Shown here piece after piece: positions 1-5,870 of a stretch of DNA of 6,099 nucleotides (its first letter is position 1; each line of letters starts with the position of its first letter). The notes below the pieces were generated by a model. The model did not search any database. It saw only the letters and a program-made list of their open reading frames with translations, and was not told the DNA's origin. Position numbers and translations under genes: made by a program. The DNA comes from Thermococcaceae archaeon (lineage in GTDB: Archaea > Methanobacteriota_B > Thermococci > Thermococcales > Thermococcaceae): NCBI GenBank assembly GCA_026986455.1, contig JALSON010000372.1, forward strand, positions 1 to 6,099. The letters are read 5' to 3'.

Positions 1-36
1 CGCATTTGAAATCCCATTCCGTATTTTCAGGAAGCC

Positions 37-42
37 TTTTAA
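37..42 (+). promoter_or_regulatory. Candidate TATA element for the 74-784 membrane protein gene
   Basis: TTTTAA lies inside the palindrome CCTTTTAAGG, about 34 bases before the ATG at 74. An archaeal TATA element places the transcript start roughly 25 bases downstream, which here would give a leader of about 10 bases. A weak purine-rich stretch (GAAG) sits just upstream where a BRE would be. An AGTGAT at 65-70 could serve as a ribosome-binding site. The match to TTTATATA is only partial and the call rests mainly on spacing. Confidence 0.35.
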
Positions 43-73
43 GGTTTAACGCCGACTTTAGGTAAGTGATTCC

Positions 74-784
74 ATGCTCCGGGGCATCTACTACTTAACC
101 TCAATAACCCTCACAATCTACGCCCTCTCAGAGCTCTCCAGGGGGCTGGGGGTTTCCTCAACGTTAGCTGGCAGGCTCTTCGGACTCCTCGTGGCCATTC
201 TGCTGGCGTATTTCATCTCCCGGTTTTTCTACGGCTTTCCCTTGCGCAGGGAGGCGGACTTGGAGAGTGTATCCCATGCCATGGCTCTCATGCTCCCCCT
301 GTATGTGTTCTCCTTAATAGGCATGCTCTACTTCGGCGTGGAGAGGTTCATGGATATGGCAAGGCCGGGTTTTGTGGGCGAATGGAGTCCCTTCCTAATT
401 CCCTATTCCCTCGCTTTCTGGGCTCTGAGCGGGATTCTAACGGCGTTCTTCTACGATGCGGTGCCCTACGAACTCTTCAGTGAACGCGGGAGAATCGCCG
501 GAATAATTGGCGCCACCGCCGTCTTTGCCCTCAACTACAACCAGCCCCTGCTCACGGGCATCTGGCGGCCGGAGGACATAATCTTCTTCGGGGCGGCCTT
601 TGCATACTCCTATTCGGCCAACAGGAAGCCTCTTGCCCTCGTTATTGCGTACCTTCTCTCCGAGCTTCCCCTCTGGTGGTGTCTCCTCCATCCCCTCGGC
701 AAGGCCGCCTTTGCCGGCTACATAACGGTGCGGTTTCTCCTCTCCGCCTACCTCCTTTTCAAGCATTTAAGAGAATCATTGTGA
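74..784 (+). CDS. Multi-pass membrane protein, possibly a degenerate CPBP/Abi-type homolog
   Basis: This is a 236-residue, strongly hydrophobic protein with about seven membrane segments (roughly residues 34-54, 66-88, 104-128, 141-156, 167-181, 186-205 and 211-231, plus a weaker one near the N-terminus). The start is the ATG at 74, preceded by AGTGAT. The function is not recognised with confidence. The second half recalls the CPBP (CAAX protease/bacteriocin-processing) family: PYELFSER at 131-138 sits where the EExxxR motif would be, FALNY at 151-155 where FxxxH would be, and AYLLSE at 192-197 where HxxxN/D would be. In each case the metal-binding residue is missing (E132 to Tyr, both His to Tyr). 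If the relationship is real, the protein is not a protease. The gene is convergent with the minus-strand operon and its end overlaps the DUF364 gene by nine bases. Confidence 0.7.
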   Translation: MLRGIYYLTSITLTIYALSELSRGLGVSSTLAGRLFGLLVAILLAYFISRFFYGFPLRREADLESVSHAMALMLPLYVFSLIGMLYFGVERFMDMARPGFVGEWSPFLIPYSLAFWALSGILTAFFYDAVPYELFSERGRIAGIIGATAVFALNYNQPLLTGIWRPEDIIFFGAAFAYSYSANRKPLALVIAYLLSELPLWWCLLHPLGKAAFAGYITVRFLLSAYLLFKHLRESL

Positions 785-1291
785 AAAGAGAAAAAGGGCA
801 GAGGCATCATACCTCAACATAGGCCATCCAAGGGCGTCGCTGAGGGTATCCTTGGTGCACAGCTTGGGATTCCTCTCGAAAACGTAGACGTCCTTCCCAT
901 TCTCCCTCAGAACCTCGACAACCGGCCCGATGTTTCCAATCACAGCTATTTTTCCCACATTCTCGGGCACTATCTCAACTATGTCCCTGAGCTCCGCGTT
1001 CTCAAGGGAAAGATGGTACTGGCAGACGGCGTTCATTGCGGCTAGGCCGAGGGTTCTCTCGATGGCGTTGAGTGAGTCAGCCCGCTCTATGAGGGCTGGA
1101 AGGGTTATCTCTTCGAGGGGATTTTCGTATCTTCCAATATCTTCGGTCAGGGTCATGGCAACGCCGAGCGCCGATTTTCCGCGCTCATCTCTGACGAGAA
1201 CCCAAGTGTAGGGAAGGGCGAGGGAAAAATCAACGAGCTCAAGCCCCTCCGCGAGCCCCATAACCTTTTTCTTGAGGGAGCTTATGAACAC
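776..1291 (-). CDS. DUF4213/DUF364 putative heavy-metal chelation protein, C-terminally truncated
   Basis: A 171-residue cytosolic protein. Residues about 1-105 resemble the enolase-N-like DUF4213 domain (the TWVLVR and ALGVAMTL strands, then SLNAIERTLGLAAMNA). Residues about 113-143 are the first beta-alpha-beta unit of the Rossmann-like DUF364 domain (GKIAVIGNIGPVVEVLRE, then VYVFERNP). Known DUF364 proteins form a cleft between these folds and are proposed, not proven, to bind metals or a metal complex; many lie beside ABC transporters. They are usually about 240-260 residues long. Here homology stops at KDTLSDAL, near residue 154, and the last 17 residues look like out-of-frame read-through. 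The usual ITG-x-x-x-VNGTL region is absent. The GTG at 1291 is chosen because it follows the upstream gene's stop by one base and has GGAGGTG at a 6-base spacing. The longer TTG start at 1306 would lie upstream of that site. It is the last gene of the transporter operon. Confidence 0.78.
   Translation of the reverse strand: MFISSLKKKVMGLAEGLELVDFSLALPYTWVLVRDERGKSALGVAMTLTEDIGRYENPLEEITLPALIERADSLNAIERTLGLAAMNAVCQYHLSLENAELRDIVEIVPENVGKIAVIGNIGPVVEVLRENGKDVYVFERNPKLCTKDTLSDALGWPMLRYDASALFLFSQ
784..795 (-). terminator. T-rich terminator of the transporter operon
   Basis: Read on the minus strand this is CCC followed by TTTTTCTCTTTT. T-tracts of this kind terminate transcription in Thermococcales without needing a hairpin. 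It lies at the end of the five-gene operon but inside the last codons of the current DUF364 frame, whereas such tracts normally follow a stop codon. A TGA in another frame at 807-809 lies just ahead of it, as expected for an ancestral gene end. Confidence 0.5.
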
Positions 1292-1292
1292 G

Positions 1293-2036
1293 TTAACCAC
1301 CTCCAATCTTTATCTCCTTAACACCGCAGATGCCAAGCTCGAGAACGCAGAAACTGCCGTCGAACTCTACCGTCGGGTTCTTCTCAATAATATCGGCGAG
1401 CCTGAAGGTTTTCTCGCCCCGGGATGTTATGAAGGTTACCTCCTTTGCTTCGGGCCATGGATTTGCTATGTTAAGAACATCCTTGAGGCTTGCCCTTGAT
1501 TTTTCATGCTTTACAATGTAGTCAATGCCCCTAAAGATACCCAAGGTTCTCGGCGAGATGTACAGCTCGTTCTCCACCTTCCCGTGTATGTGAAGCGCAC
1601 TGCTCTCGTTCAGGAACTCAATAACCCGTATCATATCTATCCAGTGGCACTTGCACCCGAAGGAGAGGCTGGTTATCAGCCTCACCGTCCCGTTCACGGG
1701 CTCTCCGTCGCGGTATAGGGCCAGAACCATGCTGACGTTCGATGGCACGCTAACTATTTCGCCGTTTTCGGAGATGAAGTTTATCACGTCCCCCTTGCCG
1801 AGCTTTTGCGGGGGCACGCCTTTCCAGTGAACGGTCTTTTCGAGGGCAAGATCCGGAACGGGCATGTCCACGAGGCCAAATTCTTTGAGCTCCTCCAGTG
1901 AGAGTTCCTTCACGTTGCTTCCGGAGATGACGTACAGTGTCCATGTGTCCCCAGAACTGCTCGTCGTCCCAGGGCCGCTCCCGAGGCATCCGCACACAAA
2001 AACGGTCAAGATTAGGAAGGCCACGATTTTCCTCAT
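1293..2036 (-). CDS. Lipoprotein with two diverged sulfite-oxidase-fold-like domains
   Basis: A 247-residue exported lipoprotein. The N-terminal signal ends in a lipobox-like VCGC, with C17 the likely lipidated residue, followed by a Gly/Ser/Thr tether to about residue 30. Residues about 32-142 resemble the SUOX/oxidoreductase molybdopterin-binding fold: ELSLEEL, HWKGVP, an ISENGEIVSVP strand pair, VLALYRDGEPV, a basic/hydrophobic strand and a closing IRVIEF. Residues about 147-245 look like a second, shorter copy (ASLKDVL, VTFITSRGEKTF, closing VKEIKI). The first copy has a CKC motif (128-130) followed by His131; the second has C230 and C237. These could bind metal or form disulfides. The ATG at 2036 overlaps the ATPase stop as ATGA and is preceded by AGAGGTGATC. 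It is probably an accessory binding protein for the importer. The domain assignment is by eye and remote; the role is inferred. Confidence 0.72.
   Translation of the reverse strand: MRKIVAFLILTVFVCGCLGSGPGTTSSSGDTWTLYVISGSNVKELSLEELKEFGLVDMPVPDLALEKTVHWKGVPPQKLGKGDVINFISENGEIVSVPSNVSMVLALYRDGEPVNGTVRLITSLSFGCKCHWIDMIRVIEFLNESSALHIHGKVENELYISPRTLGIFRGIDYIVKHEKSRASLKDVLNIANPWPEAKEVTFITSRGEKTFRLADIIEKNPTVEFDGSFCVLELGICGVKEIKIGGG
1298..1304 (-). promoter_or_regulatory. Ribosome-binding site that sets the DUF364 start at 1291
   Basis: GGAGGTG on the minus strand is a near-complete complement to the archaeal 16S rRNA 3' end. It is followed by GTTAAC and then GTG at 1291-1289. It also encodes the C-terminal glycines of the upstream lipoprotein, so translation of the two genes is probably coupled. 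Confidence 0.75.
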
Positions 2037-2787
2037 GGGATCACCTCTGAGGGAACCATTATTTCGGCGGTAACCTTCTCAACCGGGATGTCATAAAGAA
2101 CGGAGAGGTTCCGTGAAGTTATCACCTCTTCCGCCCTGCCCCCTGCCATTATCTCCCCTTTCTTGAGCAGAAACGCCCTCTCGGAGTACATCAGGGCGAG
2201 GTTCGGGTCGTGGAGTGAAACGAGGACGGGCTTTTTCTCGGAGAGAGACTTTATGACCGACATCACCTCGTACTTGTTTCTGAAATCAAGGAAAGACGTG
2301 GCTCGTCGAAGAGGAAAACCCCTCCCGCCTGAGCCACCGCTCTGGCTATCATGACGAGTCTCTTCTCGCCACCGCTGAGCTCCATAAAGGGCCTGTCCTT
2401 TAGCTTTTCGAGCCCGAGGCTTCGTAAGGCCTGGAGCGTGGCTTCTTTGTCCTTTTTTCCTGGCCCTTCGATGGGGTTGATGTAAGGGTTTCTCCCCATG
2501 AGAACCATCTGGAAGACCGTGTATGGAAAGGTTGATGAGAATTCCTGCGGCGAGTAGGCTATCAGCTTTGAGACCACCTTCCGGGGAAGTCCGGCGATGT
2601 CCCTTCTATTCACGATCACGCGCCCCGTTTCGGGCCTCAGTATTCCTGCTATGCACTTCAGTAGAGTGCTCTTTCCGCTCCCGTTCGGTCCAAGGATGCA
2701 GGTGAGTCCCTGATCTACCGAAAGGTTTACACTCTTTAAAATCCGCCTTCGACCGTATGAAAAGCTCAGCCCCTCAACGCACAGCAT
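2033..2787 (-). pseudogene. FecCD-partner ABC transporter ATPase, broken by a one-base frameshift
   Basis: This encodes the nucleotide-binding subunit that powers the neighbouring permease (FepC/BtuD/HemV type). Restoring one base gives 251 residues, the normal family length. The visible motifs are Walker A GPNGSGKST at 33-41, the Q-loop at Q81 (YSPQEF), signature LSGGE at 137-141, Walker B GVFLFDEP at 156-163, a D-loop SFLD at 165-168, and the H-loop histidine near 193 (SLHDPNLA). As written, the frame leaves the family right after DEP (CCA|CGT near 2298-2301, where CCAACG is expected) and stops at 2263. The rest, from D-loop to C-terminus, is read in the next frame to 2033. Neither fragment alone could hydrolyse ATP: the first lacks the D- and H-loops, the second lacks both Walker motifs. 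The ATG at 2787 overlaps the permease end by 14 bases and follows GGAGG. It may be a sequencing error or a true recent mutation. Confidence 0.9.
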
Positions 2788-3724
2788 ACCACCGCCTCCT
2801 CAGTATAATCACGAGAGCAGGGGCGCCTATGATGGACGTCATTACCCCCAGAGGAAGCTCCATTGGGGCAAGGCTCCTCGCGAGATCATCGCAGACAATC
2901 AAAAGCGTCGCCCCGATCAGGGCCGAGGCCGGAACAAGGCTCCTTGCATCGTGTCCAACAAGGAGCCTGGCCATGTGCGGTGCGATGAGTCCAACCCAGC
3001 TCACTATTCCCGCCATGGCCGTGGAGGCCGATATGCAGAGGGTTGAAAGCATTATTATCAGGGTCCTGTAGGCTTTAACATTCAATCCAAGCGCCTTTGC
3101 CTCCTCCTCTCCGAGGCTCAGAACATTGAGCGGCCATCGGAGGAGCATCAGTCCTCCAATGCCGATCAAAATGGGAACCGGGAGAAGGCCCGTGCTCTCC
3201 CATCTCATTCCCGCAAGACTGCCGAGAAGCCAGAAGACTATCGTGGGCAGTTTGTCGTAGGGATCGGCCATGTACTTTGCGACGCCAACCAGGGCAGAGA
3301 AGAAGGCCGAGACCGCCATCCCTGCCAGAACGAGGCTTAGGATTCCATCTCCTATTAACCTTGAGAGGTAAAGCACCAGAGCCACCGCCAATATTCCCCC
3401 GAGAAATGCCATGAGCTGGATCAAAGCAGGGTTGCTGGTGAACAGGAGAATCGCGACAACCGCACCGAAGGCCGAACCGCTAGTAACACCAAGAACGTTA
3501 GGGCCGGCGAGGGGGTTCCGGAAGGTGTTCTGGAATGCGAGTCCCGCGGTGGAGAGGGACGCGCCTATGAGTGCTCCCACCACTATTCTGGGCAGGCGAA
3601 CGTCAAGCATAATGGTTCTCTCAAGATCGTTCATGGGGAGGGGACTGAAGATGAACCTGCCCACGAAAAGAGAGATGCAAGAAACCCCCGCAAAAAGAAA
3701 GAGAAAACCTGTTAATCTTTTCAT
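2774..3724 (-). CDS. FecCD/BtuC-family ABC transporter permease
   Basis: A 316-residue integral membrane subunit, close to the usual family length (about 320-350 residues) and predicted to have around ten helices and to act as a homodimer. Family hallmarks are RLPRIVVGALIGASLSTAG at 43-61, followed by FQNTFRNPLAGPNVLGVTSG, and the coupling-helix region GLIAPHMARLLVGHDAR at 245-261 that contacts the ATPase. The C-terminal ELPLGVMTSIIGAPAL at 289-304 is also typical. The family moves ferric siderophores, heme, cobalamin and, in some archaea and bacteria, molybdate or tungstate; the sequence does not say which. The ATG at 3724 shares an ATGA with the stop of the binding-protein gene and follows GGTGA at a 6-base spacing. 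The frame is intact along its whole length, unlike those of its two transporter partners. Confidence 0.96.
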   Translation of the reverse strand: MKRLTGFLFLFAGVSCISLFVGRFIFSPLPMNDLERTIMLDVRLPRIVVGALIGASLSTAGLAFQNTFRNPLAGPNVLGVTSGSAFGAVVAILLFTSNPALIQLMAFLGGILAVALVLYLSRLIGDGILSLVLAGMAVSAFFSALVGVAKYMADPYDKLPTIVFWLLGSLAGMRWESTGLLPVPILIGIGGLMLLRWPLNVLSLGEEEAKALGLNVKAYRTLIIMLSTLCISASTAMAGIVSWVGLIAPHMARLLVGHDARSLVPASALIGATLLIVCDDLARSLAPMELPLGVMTSIIGAPALVIILRRRWYAVR

Positions 3725-5342
3725 TGGAGGTCACCGACTATCGTAACCTTCCCCGGGTCTATGCCATACCACCTCTCGTAGAACTCGTCTGCGATTTTTT
3801 GGATATAAACATCCTGGAAGAGGTCCGGGTGTAGAATCTTTGCCAGCCAGTAGAGGCCGAGAACCCACTTTGGAGCGGGATAATCCCAGCTCTCGCCGTC
3901 GTTGGGCATGGCATACACTTTCCCTTCCTTCACGGCCTTTATGCTGCTCCACGCCGGATCGTTCATTATGGTCTTTTTGACTCCCGTACTCGGGTAGGTG
4001 AAGGAGTAACTCACGGTTATTATCACGTCGGGATTCCACTCCACGACCTGCTCAACGTTGATGACATTCCACCCGCCGGGTAAGCTCTTCGAGACGCTTT
4101 TCCCTCCTGCGAGCTCTATCAGCTCGTTCTGGAAGAATGCCCTTCCCGGAGCCTTGAAGGCCTTGTCCTTCATACTGTAGTAGAGGAGCAGCACCTTCGG
4201 CCTCTCGCTTGCCTTTGATATCCTGCCGGTCACGAAGGCAACGGCGTCTCTGTAGTATGAAACCGCCTCCTCAGCCTTTTTCTCCCTGTTCAGAATCTTC
4301 CCCACGGTTTCAAGGGATTTCAGGTAGTCATCCACTGTCTCTAGGTTGAGTGCAACCACTGGCATTCCAAGGCCTTCGAGCTGGGCGTTCAGGTTCGGGT
4401 CGCCCCACCAAGCGGTCAGGATAACATCGGGGTTCAGCTTCTTTATCGTCTCGACGTTGGCGCTTTTGGGACTGCCAACGAAGATCATCCTGCTCTTAAC
4501 CTCCGGGTCGAGCAGCTGAACGAACCTGTCGTTTATCGCCAGAGGCGTGCCCCCGAGGATTTTCTTCCCGTCCTCCACGCTCAGAAAGTAAACCATCTGT
4601 GTTGCCAGTCCATAGAGGGAAACAATCCTATCAACCGGCTGTTTTACCCTGAGGGTCTCGTTTCTGAAGTCTTTAATTTCAACGTAGCCCGTTGTTTCTC
4701 CCGGGGTCTGCGTTGGTGTCGTTGTTTTAATCACTTCAATCTTTACAACGGCCTTGACCCACCTGTTTCCGGGTGTTATGTAAGTCTTTTTGGGATTCAC
4801 GAGGGCTAGCTGGAGCTGGTAGTTCTTCCCGCCGAGGATGAACTCTATCGGCTTCCTGTTGTACTCGTATGCCAGAATTGGGATAACCGCCCCGTTGGTT
4901 GGATTGCCGTTCTCGTCGTAGATTGGAACGTTCTTTCCAAGAACGAAGTCATAATCCACCGGGAGCTGATACCCGTCGGCGGCAGTTATGATGTACCTGT
5001 AGTTCCTAGAGAGCAACCCAAACCTCTGGAGGATGTCCTTGAGTGCGACTCCTTTGTATGTCCCAATGTCCTTTATCGTGCCCCTCTTCGTCTTGAGCCC
5101 TCCCTGCCCGGTGGTCTGGAACAGCGCCTTGAAGTCATCGAGCGTCAGTTCCTTCTGGCTTCCATCCGGGCCGATGAGTGTCAGCACAACCTGAGATGTC
5201 TGCGATTGGGTTGCCGAGGAGTTTGTTTGGATTGGCGTTGCCTGGGGGTGGAAGTTGGCGTTGTGGTGTTACTCCCTATGCATCCGGCTGAGAGAGTTCC
5301 AAGAACAAGAAGGATTATCAAGAGCAGGGCTTTTGTTTTCAT
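3721..5342 (-). pseudogene. ABC substrate-binding lipoprotein with N-terminal sulfite-oxidase-like domain, frameshifted
   Basis: This encodes the extracellular ligand-binding subunit of the importer. With one base restored it has 540 residues. In order these are a signal peptide with lipobox LSAGC (C21 lipidated), a Thr/Ser/Pro/Gln tether (about 22-52), a domain resembling the SUOX/oxidoreductase molybdopterin-binding fold (about 53-205: TLIGPDGS, LTLDDF, GTYKGVALKDIL, AADGYQLPV, PILAYEYN, closing VKAVVKIEV), a second TTTPTQTP linker, and a PF01497-type FepB/BtuF binding domain (about 219-528: VDRIVSLYG at 237-245, LNPDVILT at 303-310, WNPDVII at 436-442). C21 is the only cysteine, so the extra domain lacks the Cys that ligates Mo in sulfite oxidases and is probably a binding or structural module. 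The reading frame breaks in the C5 run (5244-5248 on the + strand). The signal-peptide frame then ends at 5181, and the rest is open from a GTG at 5187. It is first in the operon, which fits a binding protein made in excess. Confidence 0.88.
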
Positions 5343-5347
5343 TGCAA

Positions 5348-5352
5348 TCACC
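5348..5352 (-). promoter_or_regulatory. Ribosome-binding site that sets the binding-protein start at 5342
   Basis: GGTGA on the minus strand lies 5 bases before the ATG at 5342-5340. It selects this methionine, directly ahead of the lipoprotein signal, over upstream in-frame ATGs (the first at 5393) that would add a polar 17-residue extension to the signal peptide. Confidence 0.75.
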
Positions 5353-5367
5353 CATATTTGTCCAGTG

Positions 5368-5387
5368 AAAACATTTTTAAACATTTT
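5368..5387 (-). promoter_or_regulatory. Candidate BRE/TATA promoter of the transporter operon, with a 10-bp direct repeat
   Basis: On the minus strand AAAATG (BRE-like) runs into TTTAAAAA (TATA-like, 5381-5374), about 31 bases before the ATG. The expected transcript start would leave a leader of roughly 10-15 bases holding the GGTGA site. The same 20 bases form a direct repeat, AAAATGTTTA then AAAATGTTTT, with a period of one helical turn. The 5343-5456 gap contains nothing else firm. A second AT-rich stretch (TTTAATTTAA, about 5418-5409) is an alternative TATA element. Confidence 0.45.
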
Positions 5388-5456
5388 GGGCAAACAAAAG
5401 GATTTATGTTAAATTAAACTGCTTACCTAAAGCCCGGCCAATGCCCTTCACATAAA

Positions 5457-5870
5457 TTAGCACAGGTCGCCCCACAGCGCTATCCTGATGAAGCCCCTCC
5501 GCTCGTAGAAGCGCCTCGTCTCGTCGTAGGGCTTATATGAGATGTCGCCCGAGGTCTTGACGACGAGGAGCTCGAAACCCTCCTTTAGCGCCCAGTCCTC
5601 AATGAACTGGAACAGTTTCGTACCTATCCCCTTACCTCTCAGCTCTCTCCTAACGGCCATCCAGAGGATTTCAAGGGCTTTTTCGTTGAGGGGCTTTACC
5701 GTTATGAAGCCGAGAACGTCTTCTCCTTCAATGGCAACAAAGGTCTTCTCCTCCCTTAAATCCCGCCCCATAGCCCTCAGACCGGCCTCGTTGAACCATT
5801 TCCTCAAGTCCCGGGCGATTTGGAGGCAGGCAGACATTTCCACTTCGGTTTTGAGGTACCGAATCCTCAT
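5457..5870 (-). CDS. GNAT-family N-acetyltransferase
   Basis: A 137-residue single-domain acetyltransferase. Acetyl-CoA binding motif A is RELRGKGIG at 75-83, following the beta4 strand LEILWMAV. Motif B is represented by RRFYERRGF at 119-127, and the protein ends on a short strand after the GF. The central EKTFVAIEGEDVLGFITV (41-58) is the usual beta2-beta3 hairpin. The acceptor substrate cannot be told; candidates are a protein N-terminus or lysine, or a small amine. The ATG at 5870 is chosen because it shares an ATGA with the stop of the upstream gene and has GGAAGG 9 bases upstream. The alternative ATG at 5879 has no room for a ribosome-binding site. There is no clear T-tract after the stop, so some read-through into the transporter operon is possible, but no functional link is evident. 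Confidence 0.9.
   Translation of the reverse strand: MRIRYLKTEVEMSACLQIARDLRKWFNEAGLRAMGRDLREEKTFVAIEGEDVLGFITVKPLNEKALEILWMAVRRELRGKGIGTKLFQFIEDWALKEGFELLVVKTSGDISYKPYDETRRFYERRGFIRIALWGDLC

Noticed and set aside
56..66. CTTTAGGTAAG shared between the upstream region of the first gene and the minus strand near 5422-5432
   Set aside because: Several 11-base matches are expected by chance in 6 kb on two strands, and the sites sit differently relative to their genes.
437..766. Antisense open frames inside the membrane protein gene, and similar plus-strand frames across 930-3746
   Set aside because: They overlap well-supported genes in other frames, have low-complexity Arg/Gly/Ser-rich composition and lack ribosome-binding sites or family resemblance.
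2033..2266. A separate 77-codon gene for the C-terminal part of the ATPase, starting at a GTG
   Set aside because: It continues the ATPase family alignment exactly where the upstream frame fails, and the two join with a single base. It is the rest of a broken gene, not an independent protein.
3721..5187. Calling the binding protein's N-terminal domain an active sulfite oxidase or molybdopterin enzyme
   Set aside because: The mature protein has no cysteine other than the lipidated one, so the Mo-ligating Cys is absent. Only resemblance of the fold is supported.
5181..5393. A separate small lipoprotein of 70 residues starting at the ATG at 5393
   Set aside because: The signal peptide begins at 5342 behind a GGTGA site, and after the tether the frame turns into an Arg/Gln-rich tail typical of an out-of-frame read. 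It is the 5' end of the binding-protein gene.
5402..5457. Inverted repeat ATTTATGT/ACATAAAT flanking the 5' half of the intergenic gap
   Set aside because: The arms are only 8 bases, AT-rich and 40 bases apart, with no supporting inner stem. It may be chance, and it is not convincing as a terminator or operator.
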